Below, piece after piece: positions 12,218 to 22,520 of a DNA stretch of 64,000 nt. A model generated the notes under the pieces. The model ran no database searches, had not been told where the DNA came from, and saw only the letters and a list, made by a program, of their open reading frames with translations. This stretch comes from Aquatica leii (lineage: Eukaryota; Arthropoda; Insecta; Coleoptera; Lampyridae), in assembly GCA_035610365.1 (NCBI GenBank), contig CM069437.1, forward strand, positions 55,824,093 to 55,888,092. Reading direction: 5' to 3'. Both the position numbers and the translations under genes were made by a program. Each line of letters opens with the position of its first letter. Within the stretch, counting starts at the first letter, position 1.

Positions 12218-12420
12218 TACAAGGTTTGTTCAATTGAAACCCATCTTTGGTTCAGAAAAAAATTATTGGCAAATATATTTATAAATAATTACCACTACAA
12301 TTAAGGCATATATCCCATTGTTTCACCAACCGATGTATAACGTTTAAAGAATTTTTGTGGCTGCTGCTCAAAGAATTCTTTTACGGCATTTTGTACTAGT
12401 CAGTGGCCTAAAGATGTGAA
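12218..12420 (-). pseudogene. mariner transposase C-terminus with 3' TIR
   Basis: On the minus strand, frames near 12420-12290 read SCDFHIFRPL, then VKEFFEQQPQKFF, then after a frameshift IHRLVKQWDICLNCSGNYL and a stop. These are the closing motifs of mariner transposases (the D-F-H-L-F-x-P-L block and the final W-x-x-C-x-x-x-x-G-x-Y). The plus strand from 12218 begins TACAAGGTTTGTTCAATTGA, a mariner-like TIR next to TA. The remaining transposase is absent or unrecognisable upstream (12431-12712). Confidence 0.7.
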
Positions 12421-12719
12421 AATCGCAAGACTATAGAGTGGGTGCTCTAATGCTCTCTTTTTCTTTCACATGCCACATATTTGTATGTTGATACAATATG
12501 CAATGCACTTGTTTGTGGCTTATCATTCGTCTCCTCTCTTTCACTCTTAAATTTTTGACAGTTTTCGTACACTGCTTGCATTCGCGTATGAATTTGTAAT
12601 GGTTGCAATACTTCAGCACGCAAAAATTGAATGACCGCACGTTGATTCTATTTAGGCGAATTGTCAACAATAAACGCCATTTTAAAGTCACAATACTTAA
12701 AATCGCTGTCAATTACAAA

Positions 12720-13198
12720 TGATAGCAACTAATCAGTGTGACGTTTATAAACACATTCTTTTTTTTTCTTTCTTTTGACTAAATATAGGTATCAATTGAA
12801 TAGGCCTCGTATATACACGTTTATATTGACTTCTAACCATGCTATAATTTTTTTGAAAATTTTTCTAAAAAAATTATTACAGGCAGGATTCGAACCTAGA
12901 TAATATTTTGAATTCATTTTAAATTATAAATAAAATATCTAATAAGCTGTTAATGTTAGAAATTTTTTTTTATTTGAATAAGTTGTTAGGAAGAATTATC
13001 TCTGTAAGAAACTAAAAATAATTCAAATAATTTACATACGTACAAAATTATGTAACAAAAACTGTTAAAAATAGCAGATACACCCACTTCTGGTTTCTTT
13101 ATCGGATCCATCTTTTGATAGATATGAGAGAACATTTTTCTGATTCAGGACACCGTGAAACGTAAAATTCTGCAACAAAATTGCGATCGATATACTTT
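12720..13198. other. no gene recognised
   Basis: AT-rich noncoding sequence. A B-box-like GGTTCGAATCCTG lies on the minus strand at 12886-12898 without the rest of a tRNA. Confidence 0.5.
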
Positions 13199-13480
13199 TC
13201 TTGTAGGAAAGAAAGTAAAAAGGTAGCCATAGTCGTTTCTACGGTTACTTTGCACAACCTGTTGTTGTGTCCGCTGGTACGACGACCATTTTTAATTATT
13301 ATTAACGGGCTCTTACGTCCCGCTTGTCATAACTGTCTACAAGAGACTATTTTCCGAGAAACATCGGACTACCGTTACGAGTAAAGAAGTGACGCGGTAT
13401 TTACGTATATACGGCATGTAATTGTGTCGGTGAGCGATAACTTCTATTAAATTTATATTTTATGCAGATAAAATATATTA
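13199..13480 (+). repeat. dispersed 280-bp repeat, second copy at 22252-22520
   Basis: Shares ordered blocks with 22252-22520 in the same orientation: AGGTAGCCATAGTCGTTTCT, TCATAACTGTCT, GAAACATCGGACTACCG and a related AT-rich tail. Indels shift the frames between copies, so the conservation is not that of a coding exon. The open frame at 13181-13384 should not be taken as a gene. It has no A/B box arrangement that I can call, so a SINE is only one possibility. Confidence 0.6.
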
Positions 13481-14560
13481 TTGTTACGAGCATCTACCAT
13501 TTAACAAAAAATATTAATAATTGCATGTATACTATAAGTACATTTTATTTTATTTACAGCAACAAAAAAAAACAATTATATCTTTTTACTATTTGTTCAG
13601 ATAACTACCAAGAGACAACAAATATACGTTTTTAGGTAATTTGCCACGGTTCTATTAATAATATAATCGCATTATAATAGTTTGCATCTTTAATCTAATC
13701 ATTAACTTGTACACAACAAAAATACCGTCATCTGTATGTAGTATATACACATATTAAAATAAATAGAAAAGTTTTAAAACAAACTTAATTGGCAATGAGA
13801 ACAGATATGTAAACGATAAAACAATAGTAAATTGTTGTATTTTAATGCTCAATTAGCTATTTACGAAGAACCAAGCTGTCCTGAAGTTTCCGCAAGTAAA
13901 ATCAATAGAATCAAGCTAGAAGAAATTCTGCAGGAATTTCACCGTTAGGCATACACTTTCCATATCTCTGTAAGAACTTTTTACATTTTTTTCGTTTATT
14001 GCAATAATTCATCTACTAATAAATGACTTTAATTTAAAAATCAAGAGATATATTTGGATCCTCTGTTAAGAAAACAATACAGTTGACATAAGCAAACAAG
14101 TGAAGGCGTTTTAGTTTTGTAAGTACATTCCAAGAAAAAAGTAGTTCGGTGATAAATTTAAATATGTTAGGTTATGTACGCTGCATTATAAGAGTTTTCT
14201 ATTCAGTTCACTAATTTCAGAAAAAAAAAATAATAAACGTATTAATTTATGAAAATTATATATAGTTATTATTATAGTCCGGATTTTTAAGTACTAAAAA
14301 TCTTTAAAATAAGCATTTTAGCATTAAAAAATTGTAAAGGCTAAAAAGTAATTGTTTAAGCATTTATTTTTACTCAATTACAATTTGTATTCATTTATTA
14401 AACTTTGAGAAAGACCTATTTATGTAATTCGTGCATATTTACAGCACACCACTAATTTCACAATAATGTTTTTCGAATAGACCTTCACTGATAAGAAGTA
14501 CACATAAGTAAGAAAAGCGTTTTATACCTCCTAATGCGTGATTAAACTAAGATTGGTAAA
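13481..14560. other. no gene recognised
   Basis: AT-rich sequence with no open frame of note and no recognised repeat, lying left of the PLE-C terminal repeat. Confidence 0.5.
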
Positions 14561-14611
14561 CCTTTTATTTTGTAGGAGTGGCTATAAAAACTACTTTATA
14601 AGTTTTCTTAG

Positions 14612-14650
14612 GGCGACGTTTCGTGGAACGGTTGTGTCCACTTCTTCAGG
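14612..14650 (-). ncRNA. hammerhead-ribozyme-like motif in PLE-C terminal DNA
   Basis: The minus strand reads CCTGAAGA, then stem strands GTGGA and TCCAC around a loop, then CGAAACGTCGCC. This matches the CUGANGA - stem II - GAAA core order of type I hammerheads, with a 5-bp stem II. Hammerhead motifs in the terminal repeats of Penelope-like elements are an established observation. Self-cleavage of this copy is inference. It is the only one of the motifs here, besides 59785, that keeps the core CUGA. Confidence 0.6.
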
Positions 14651-14771
14651 CCAACTGAATGTATTAAAAAGAAAACATCATAAGTAAAAAGGCAGTTACA
14701 ATTCGGTGAGAACTACAAATATATCTTCTACTTATTATAAATGCTGGTTGATAATTCTAGATGATTACTTA

Positions 14772-14794
14772 TATATATATATATATATATATAT
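14772..14794. repeat. (AT)n microsatellite, 3' tail of the RTE-like LINE
   Basis: An uninterrupted TA dinucleotide tract lies between the target duplication at 14759-14771 and the LINE 3' UTR. It is best read as the element's own repetitive tail. Confidence 0.8.
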
Positions 14795-14872
14795 TATCAA
14801 TAACCGTTTACCCTAAGGTGTAAGGTGGTTTTACATTTTTATGTTATAATAATATTGTTATTATATTACACT

Positions 14873-17800
14873 TTATTTTATTATTTCATTTGCGTGCACA
14901 AATTTTGACCATTCTTTCTTATTTTTTGCCAACGTTTTTGCTTCTGTCCATGCTTTACCTTTTTCTTGCAGTACTTTACTTTTTTCATCGTTCCACGTCT
15001 TTCTTGGTCTTTCATTTGCTTTACTTCTCTGTATTCCAGCTTCCCATATTTATTTAATTTGTCGATTGTTTTTCATTCTACACATGTGTCCAAACCATTT
15101 CAATTTCTGTTTTTCTACAAATTTAATAATATGTTCAGCTCCTAGTTCGTCTCTTACTACGTCATTCTTTATTCTATCTCTTCTAGTTATTCCTTTTACT
15201 TTCTCAAATATTTCATATCGATTGCTTGAATTTTGCTTTTCATTGCTTTTGTTAAAATCCAACTCTCACTTCCGTACGTTAGTATTGGTCTAAAAATTGT
15301 TTTATATATTGTCATTTTTGTTGTTATGGCTACTTCTTTTTTTCCTATAAATGCCTTGCTTAAGCTGTGGTATATTTTTGCTGCGTTTCCAATCCTTTCA
15401 TTTATTTCGTTTTCCATATTTCCTTCTCTATCTATTATTACTCCTAAATATTTGATTACATCAACTTGCTCTATTTTTGTTTGGTTTATTTCTAATTGGA
15501 CATTTTTGTTTTCTTTGCTTATCACCATTATTTTTGTTTTTTCTGTATTTATTTTCATATTTCTCTTGGATAGTTCTTCTTTCCATATTTGTAAATTTTT
15601 CTGTAGGTCTTCTTTTTTCCCTGCGCATAACATTACATCGTCGGCAAAAGCACATTCTGATACGTTTACCGGTATTAATTGGTTGAATCCTATGTGTAGC
15701 TTTTTGGTTTTCTGTGATGTGTCTTTAATTATATCGTCCATTATTATTATGAATAAGGTCGGGCTCAACACTCCACCTTGCCTTAAACCATCATTAATTT
15801 CAAAGATTTCCGAATGTGCATTATTTTTTCTCACGTAACTCTTATTGTTTTCATACAAACTTTTGATCCTTTTTATTAATTTTGGATTTACATTTCTTTT
15901 TCTTAGACTATTCCATACTTCTTTTTGCGTTACCTTGTCAAAAGCTTTTTCAACGTCTAGGAAAACCATATATATTTCAGAATTTTTTATTCTGTTTTTC
16001 TCTATCATTTGTTTTATACTGAATATATGGTCCTGTACGCTTCTCCCTTTTCTGAAACCACTTTGTGCTTCTGCTAAGTTTTCTTCTATTTGATATCTCA
16101 GTCTTTTGTCTAATACACGTTCATACACCTTTGATACCACACTTAGTAATGTTATGCCTCTGTAGTTTGCACACTCTCTGCTGTCGCCCTTTTTGAATAT
16201 TGGTAATATGATTCCCATCTTCCAATCGTCGGGTATTTGTCCTGTGTTCCACGCTTCATTTAAAATTTTTGTTAGTGTTTCTATCGCTTTATTTCCTAAA
16301 ATTTTCAGCATATCTGCATTTATTTTGTCATGACCTGCCGATTTTCCCTTTTTCATACTTTTAATTGCTTGTGTTACTTCTTCTGTTTTTATATTATTTT
16401 CGTCTTCGTCTTGTGAGTAGTTGGGTTCTTGATAGTTTCTAAGATTGTTTTGTTTGTCGGTGTTATGGAGTTCCCAGAAGTATTCTTTCCATCTTTTCAT
16501 GATTTCTTTTTCTTCCGTTACTACTTTGTTGTCTTTTGTTTTTAATTGTTTTAGTGTATACCTATTTTCTTTTCTTAGATTTTTTAGAATTTTGTAAAAT
16601 AGCTTTTGATTTCTTTGGCTGTCTGTTTCTAATTTTTTTCCGAAATCTTCCCATGCTTCTTGTTTAGCTTGTAGTACCATTTCCTTTACTTTAATTCGTT
16701 GTTGCTTGTACACTGTGTAACTTTATTTGGTTTTATTGGTCAGGTATAAGTTCCATTTTTTTTCTTGTTTTTGACTTGGTCTTTGATTTCTTGATTCCAC
16801 CATCTAGTTTGTTTCTTGTTTTTGTTTATTGTTATAGTTCCACAATTTTCTTTCGCTGTTGTTAAAATCGTTTGTTTGAATTGATACCATCTTTGTTCCA
16901 GATTTAGGTCTTTCCACTTTTCCATGTCTTTTTCCATCTTTTTTTCTGTTTCTTCTCTAAACTTCTTAGCTGTTTCTGATTCTTGTAGTTTATATGTTTT
17001 AATTTTTTCATTATCCTTTGTTTTTTTTTGCTTCATTGTTTTAAGGTTTTCTTTTTTCTGTGTGCGTAGTCTTACTTTTGCTACTATCAGGTAATGGTCG
17101 CTATAAATTTCTGGTCCTCGTCTCACTTTGACATCAACAATTTCTTTCCTATATGGTCTGTTGTAAGAATATAATCTATTATGGACTTTTCGTTTCTACT
17201 TTTTACTTCTCTTGTGTATTTATGTATATTCTTATGAGGATAAAATGTATTTGTTACTACTAAGTTATTTTCTACACAGTAGTTTATTAGCTTTTCCCCA
17301 TTTTTGTTTCTGTGTTTTTCTCCGTATTGTCCAATCACATCGGCTGTCACGTTGTTTCTTCTTCCAACACGGCTGTTGAAGTCTCCTAATATTATTACTC
17401 TGCCATTTAAGTTTTTTACTACTTCTGTCATTTTTTCCCAGAATTCGTCTTTCTTATTTGTTGTTTCGTCTTGGCTAGGGCCATATGTTATTATCATGGT
17501 TGTTTTGCTCTGTTGGTTTAGTTGTAGTTCTATTTGTAGTATATTTTTTGATATATATTTCCATTTCTTTATATTTTTCACCTGTTCTTTTTTTATTAAA
17601 CATCCTACTCCTTCCGCTGCTCTTTGTTCTGCTGTTACTCCGCTATAAAATAATACGTGTCCTTTTTCCAATTTTATCATTCCTTGTCCTTTCTTTTTAG
17701 TTTCGGTAATTGCTAAGAAATCTAGATTTGCTTTTTCAAATTCTTCTACGAGTTCATGTTCTTTTCCTTTTATGCTTCTTATATTCCAATTTCCTATTCT

Positions 17801-17875
17801 TAGCATTACTTGTGTTTCTTGTCTATCATTTTTATGTTTATTCGTTTCTGTTTGCATGTCCTTTTTCTTTGCCAT
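14873..17875 (-). pseudogene. RTE-like LINE ORF2: endonuclease and reverse transcriptase, frameshifted
   Basis: The start at 17875 (MAKKKDMQTETNKHKND) is 32 bases after the ORF1 end. The endonuclease (17875-17060) has NWNIRSIKGKEHE, ITETK (catalytic Glu), YGPSQDE, ILGDFNSRVG, IIDYIL and, past a frameshift at 17123, IYSDHYLIVAKV (catalytic His). The reverse transcriptase (16713-15196, 505 codons open) has NYRGITLLSVVSKVYERVL, EAQSGFRKGRSVQDH, MVFLDVEKAFDKV, GLRQGGVLSPTLF and CAFADDVMLCAG, with all three catalytic Asp. The C-terminal tail continues in shifted frames with KLKWFGHMCRMKNN, then a basic region ending at a TAA at 14873. The fold and these motifs match RTE-type elements; the precise clade is inference. 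Confidence 0.88.
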
Positions 17876-17907
17876 TTTTGTCTTCTTGTGTTCCGCCCGA
17901 ATTGTGT

Positions 17908-18587
17908 TTAGTTTTTTGTCTTATTTTTAGTTTTTTCCTCTAGTGCATTTTTTTCTATATTCCATCTCCACTCTTTCTCTTCTATTATTAGTTTTTGATA
18001 TCCAATTCTAACAGTTCTTCCTTTTTTTCTTTCTTCTTGCGCTATGTTTCTGATTTGTTTATCTATATCTCTTTCTTTCTTTGATAGATCGTTGTTAATG
18101 AATACCCTAGACTCTTCTATGTTGTTCAATTTTATCTTGTTTTGCATTATTTTGAGTTTATCTGCTGAGTTATCTACTTGTACTAAACCCTGTTGTGGTC
18201 CCAGTTTATAAGCTGTTTTGATGGCAACTTCAATACCTAGTTTTGTTGCATGAAATCTTTTATTTTTTCTTTTAAATTTTCTGGTTTGTTATTTTCTATT
18301 TTTAGCCCTGTAATTACCACATTGTTCCTTCTCTTCTCTCTTTCTAGTTGTTCTAGTCTTGTGTTTGTGTTTCTTAGTTTTTTTTCATTTCTTCGTAATC
18401 TTTTTTTTAAATTTGCATTTTCTTTTATTATAATTTCGTTTTCCGCTTTTAATTCGATTAGTTCTGTTTGAAATTCACGTTGTTCTGCACGTATCTGGTT
18501 CACTTCTAGTGTTAGGTTTTGTAGTAAATTTAATATTTGATCTAATTTTTCTTCGTTTTGTTGTGATTTTGCTGGTGATTTATGCAT
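17908..18587 (-). pseudogene. LINE ORF1: coiled coil plus RRM-like protein, frameshifted
   Basis: The first frame (18587-18237) starts MHKSPAKSQQNEEKLDQILN and runs into a long heptad-rich coiled coil, then REKRRNNVVITGLKIENN. That last block is the entry strand of the L1-ORF1-like RRM found in many insect LINEs. After a frameshift the second frame (18147-17908) carries the C-terminal domain word VRIGYQKLIIEEKEWRWN. The family forms trimers and binds element RNA. It precedes ORF2 directly. Confidence 0.75.
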
Positions 18588-19361
18588 CTTCTGACTTTTG
18601 GCGATGCTTTTTTATTTATATATTATTTAACACGTAACTATTTTTTTTCTATTTATATGACGGCGGTTTTAGTTAATTTTAATTTATTACGTAGAAATTT
18701 ATTGTAGAAATATGTTTATGTCACTAACCTCGTTATCCGGTATCGCGCGTTATCGGGCGTCCTTGTTTCACGTGTGTTCTGATTTTACGTATTTACCTTG
18801 ATGTTGTTGGCACTGTTATATTTATTCCTTATTAACAATTATTATTCGTCTAATTATAAACAATTACTGTTTGCTTTCACTTTAGTTTTAAACTATTAAA
18901 GTTCTGCAAATTTATACCATTAAAGTTTTTAAATTTAAGTTGGGATAAAGCCCGTATACAGGTATTTTATCGCCAGCACTTTAATACACGTCTTGCTCGT
19001 TGAACGTTGAACGAACGAAATAAAAAAGATGATTACTTACGGAAAACAAATACACAGTAGAATGGTCCGCAAACAACGTCATTAATATAAAATTAATAAA
19101 TAACAATAAACAATTAATGTAAAAATACACGAAACCACTACAAACTAAATCACTAACAAACAATTTTATGGTCGTGTGATATAAAATATGAGCAATGAAA
19201 AGATAACCTAAAACATACCCAAGTTCTAAGAAATTTTTGAGATAAGGTTATTATAACTGTACTAAGGTTGTTAGTATCAGTGTTGAAATTAACATTATTC
19301 TTATGTTGTGTAATAAATATCATTTATGCAACTAATCTTTTATAAAATTTAGGTTCTACAT

Positions 19362-19640
19362 CTAGTATTGAAGGATTACTAAAACCAAATTATGGTGTAA
19401 ATTAATATGGTGGAGAGCAAGAGCTGATTTTGCCTTTTTATTTTTACAATCATATTGGTGGTTCTTAATTCTTTTAATAGTTTTTTGTTTTGTTTGACCA
19501 ATATAACATTTATTACAATCCATACAGTCGATTTTATATACAACATTATGTTTGTCTAATAACTTGGTCTTATCTTTAATGTTGGAATAAATAATGTTGT
19601 AAATAGTATTGTTATTATAAGTAGTTATTTTAAGGTCCGA
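19362..19640 (-). pseudogene. PLE-C GIY-YIG endonuclease module
   Basis: Read in the frame after the reverse transcriptase stop, the minus strand gives LLDKHNVVYKIDCMDCNKCY followed by IGQTKQKTIKRIKNHQYDC, and ends at a TAG (19362-19364). This is the Penelope GIY-YIG endonuclease core (V-Y-K ... C-Y-I-G-Q-T) with its cysteine pair. It is one frame off from the reverse transcriptase and appears short at its C-terminus. The family nicks target DNA to prime reverse transcription. Confidence 0.8.
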
Positions 19641-20706
19641 TGTTGAAAATCGGAATCAGCTTCTTGGTAAGACCAGGAACGTTAATAATTTTATAAAATT
19701 TACATATAGAATTATTTTGAATAGATGGTGATGGAGTACCGTTGCTAGTGTTAGTGTGAAACAAAATTCTATTAATCAGGTTATTAGGATAATTGTTGTT
19801 TTTGAGTAAATTTTTAAGTATATTAAGATTTTTTATATGGAATTTAGAATTACTTAATCTTATTTTGTTTTTAATAGACTTTATAATGTTAATTTTTTGA
19901 TGGTGAGCATGTTTTGAAAAGTAGTTTATAGTACGATTGGAGGCTATCGGTTTAGTAAACCAATCGATTATTAACGTGTTGTCATGCTTAATTATCCTAA
20001 TATCTAAAAACGGTAGAGAGCCTTCAATTTCAACTTCATGAGTAAAACATAGATGTGAATCGTAACTGTTAAAAACATTCAAAGTGTTTAAAACCTCATG
20101 TTCAGGAATGCAAGTAATGACATCGCCCACATAACATAACAAAAATATGGGAGGAAATGATAGTTTACTTAATACATACTCAAGTAAATCATGCATAACC
20201 AAATTAGCTAGAACTGGGGATGCTGGGTTACCCATTGCAGTGCCAGATTTTTGTAAATAAATAACATCTTTAAATATAAAATAACTAGAGTCAAACAAGA
20301 AATTAATAATGTCAGTAAAGTCTGACAACTCAATAGTGGTATGACTCTTAAGATACCTCCAATATTTTTGTATTAATTTTAAAACGAGCTCTTTAGTGAT
20401 GTTAGTAAACAATGATGTAACATCAAAAGAGACTATAATGTGATTAGATGGAATGATACTGTTATTAATTTTATCAACTAGTTCGTAAGAGTTAGAAATT
20501 TTATACTTAAATAAGTAAGACATTTTATTAACAATACTTGTAATAAACTTCGATAAAAAATAACTTGAACCTATGCACGATACAATAGGTCTAACTGGAT
20601 AGTCGTCTTTATGTATTTTAATTAAACCATAAAGTTTAGGAGGTATGCTGGTATAAGTGACTAATTTTTTATATGTCATTAAATCAATGTGTCCATTATT
20701 ATTAGG
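19630..20706 (-). pseudogene. PLE-C reverse transcriptase, long open frame with altered catalytic box
   Basis: A single open frame of 349 codons from 20679, with recognisable sequence to about 20706. Motifs in order: LYGLIKIHKDDYPVRPIVS, IVSFDVTSLFTNI (first catalytic Asp), SGTAMGNPASPVLANLVM, CYVGDVI, then LPFLDIRII. The Penelope box is normally Y-V-D-D, so here the first of the paired Asp residues is Gly. With the frameshift before the endonuclease, this suggests a dead but recently open copy. The N-terminal third with the DKG motif is missing. Confidence 0.88.
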
Positions 20707-21268
20707 TATCTTCCCGAAGTTGCTTTTGCCCCTAGCACCGTTACCAATCGGGATTTAAATGATGTGGAAACACCAACTGAAGTATTGAGTCCACAACCTT
20801 CAACTTCTGGTCTCCAAAAGAAACATTTGAAGAGACGTCGAGAGTCTTCAGACTCAGACTCATCAGAATCCGAGGTAACTTTGCATGATGAAGATCCAAC
20901 AGATGACAGTGATGAGAATAATTATTTTGACTCCAACGATGAACGTAATGTCTCTTTTCAGGATATGCTCAGTACTCCTGATGAGACCTTCACTAAACGG
21001 AACAGTGCTCGTACACCGGCACTTAATTGCAGAGCCCAGATTGTGAAAAAAACTTGTTTCATAAAGAAGCTAAAGAAAAGCCTACCATACAAAAGAAGAA
21101 AACCAAAGATCCGAAGGAATCTTGGTTTTGCAAAGCTTGTGGGGAGGATCGAATTGCAGACATGAGGTTGTGTTCGTCATGCAAATTATATGTCCATGAA
21201 GAGTGCGTAAGATTGACATCTAAAGATAAAATGGCGGTTTCCTTTGCCCTGATTGCGAGAAGGATTGA
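20706..21268 (+). pseudogene. pogo/Tigger-type transposase C-terminus with PHD-like zinc finger
   Basis: Plus-strand coding sequence in two or three frames. It starts LPEVAFAPSTVTNRDLNDVE, then a Ser/acidic stretch rich in SDSDSSESE, then after frameshifts near 21040 and 21235 a finger: WFCKACGEDRIADMRLCSSC, then YVHEECV and FLCPDCEKD before a stop at 21266-21268. The C4HC3 order is that of a PHD finger as found at the C-terminus of some insect pogo/Tigger-derived proteins. The DDE and DNA-binding parts are missing, because PLE-C abuts on the left. Confidence 0.65.
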
Positions 21269-21289
21269 ACTTTTGTATTAATGTTACTT

Positions 21290-22251
21290 AGTTGTTCTCT
21301 CAATTGAAAAAAATTTTTTTTATTTCCTTTTAAATAAATGTTCTTTATAACTGGGGCGTTTTTACTGGTACACTATGCCTTTACAATTCCAAACAAGCCC
21401 GAATGTAGCACTTTTCTATATTTGGCCATATTACCACCACCGTGTCGGAAATATGGCCAATTGTAACTTTTTTTAAAAAATGGTTGTCAACTAGTTGAAA
21501 ATTTTACTTACCACATTTAAATACTGCGAGGAGTTGAAAAGTGCTTAAAATTACATATATTTTCACAAAGCAAAAAAAAAATTAGCGTTATTAGCGGCAC
21601 AATGTTCACTTGTGTCTTAAGCTGTCCATATTTGCTGCAGATATCTTACGTAACTACACTAATGAACGAATATTGACGTTTGAGATGTTGGCAGCACAAA
21701 AACTAATATTATTGACATTTCGTCACAATTATTTTGGTTACTGATGTAGGCATGGCTCACTAACAGCGATACAGTAATACCCCGTTATACCTAATGCAAC
21801 CAAATATTAGTATTCAAAATGTTTTTCTTTAACTAAAATAAAAACGGTCGAACTTAAGTATAGCCATGTAATTTGAAAATAAGGGTTATTTCTGGTACTA
21901 AACACAAATTTATTGTAAAAAATATAAGTATTTTAAAAAAATTGAGATTTTTTAACACTAGCTTAATTACAGCACTTTATAAAAAATATTGTGACGTATT
22001 TTACAACATAAATTGCATTTTGCATTACTCTTTCTTGATAGGAATTAAGTTTCAAAATTACACAGTGACGTTACAGGCTTAAATTTATGTTGGATTTCTT
22101 AGACAAAATGTATTTAACAAATATTAAAATTTAGTAGCTTTTAGAGTCGGTTTAACCTGTTAATTTAGCAATGACAATCTTAACAGTGTACATTTCAATA
22201 ATATATAAAACTAAAAAAATCTATTTCAAACATTATGTAATTTGGTAAAAA
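21290..22251. other. no gene; AT-rich DNA with dispersed repeat (21930-22125)
   Basis: Noncoding. An imperfect inverted pair lies at about 21420-21465 (TGGCCATATTACC and its partner GGAAATATGGCCA), which looks like a degraded TIR or small hairpin. The 21930-22125 part is the inverted copy of 3001-3180. Confidence 0.5.
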
Positions 22252-22520
22252 CATACAAAAAAGGTAGCCATAGTCGTTTCTACGGTAACTGCGCACAATT
22301 TGTTTGTTGTGTCCGTTGAGATACGAGACCACCCCACTTTGAAGTATAACAGGCTCTTTCGTCCTGTTCGTCATAACTGTCTGCGAGAGACTGGATTTTC
22401 CCAGAAACATCGGACTACCGTGCGAAGTAAACGACTTACTCTGCATTTATGTGTACCATCTCTTTAATCGTGCCGGGGAGTGGTAACTTTTACTAAATAT
22501 TTATTTTAGATAAGAACTAA
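22252..22520 (+). repeat. dispersed repeat, copy of 13199-13480
   Basis: Direct-orientation partner of 13199-13480, with the shared blocks AGGTAGCCATAGTCGTTTCT and GAAACATCGGACTACCG. Noncoding in this copy. Confidence 0.6.

Larger units (their letters stand above)
14772..19026 (-). mobile_element. RTE-like LINE, near full length, with 13-bp target duplication
   Basis: The element is bounded by direct copies of AGATGATTACTTA at 14759-14771 and 19027-19039, a 13-bp target-site duplication. The 3' end carries an (AT)n tract (14772-14794) just past the ORF2 stop, as is common for RTE-type tails. The 5' end is at about 19026. Internal order on the minus strand is ORF1 (18587-17908), then ORF2 with endonuclease and reverse transcriptase (17875-14873). 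Several frameshifts make it inactive, but the motifs are well preserved, so the insertion is fairly young. Confidence 0.85.
14560..20706 (-). mobile_element. Penelope-like element PLE-C, split by an RTE-like LINE
   Basis: On the minus strand: reverse transcriptase (20706-19630), GIY-YIG endonuclease (about 19640-19362), 3' noncoding DNA (19361-19027), then after the 4.25 kb LINE the remaining 3' DNA with a hammerhead-like motif at 14612-14650. The LINE target duplication shows that the two parts were once contiguous. The 5' end is truncated at about 20706, where pogo-type coding sequence begins on the other strand. The left boundary is approximate. Confidence 0.75.

Noticed and set aside
12431..12712. 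93-codon minus-strand ORF as the rest of the mariner transposase
   Set aside because: No catalytic or helix-turn-helix motif of mariner could be matched.
12885..12912. tRNA gene on the minus strand (B-box-like GGTTCGAATCCTG)
   Set aside because: No matching A box, acceptor stem or anticodon arm within 80 bases.
15233..15838. 201-codon plus-strand ORF opposite the RTE-like reverse transcriptase
   Set aside because: Composition is the complement of the reverse transcriptase; no domain.
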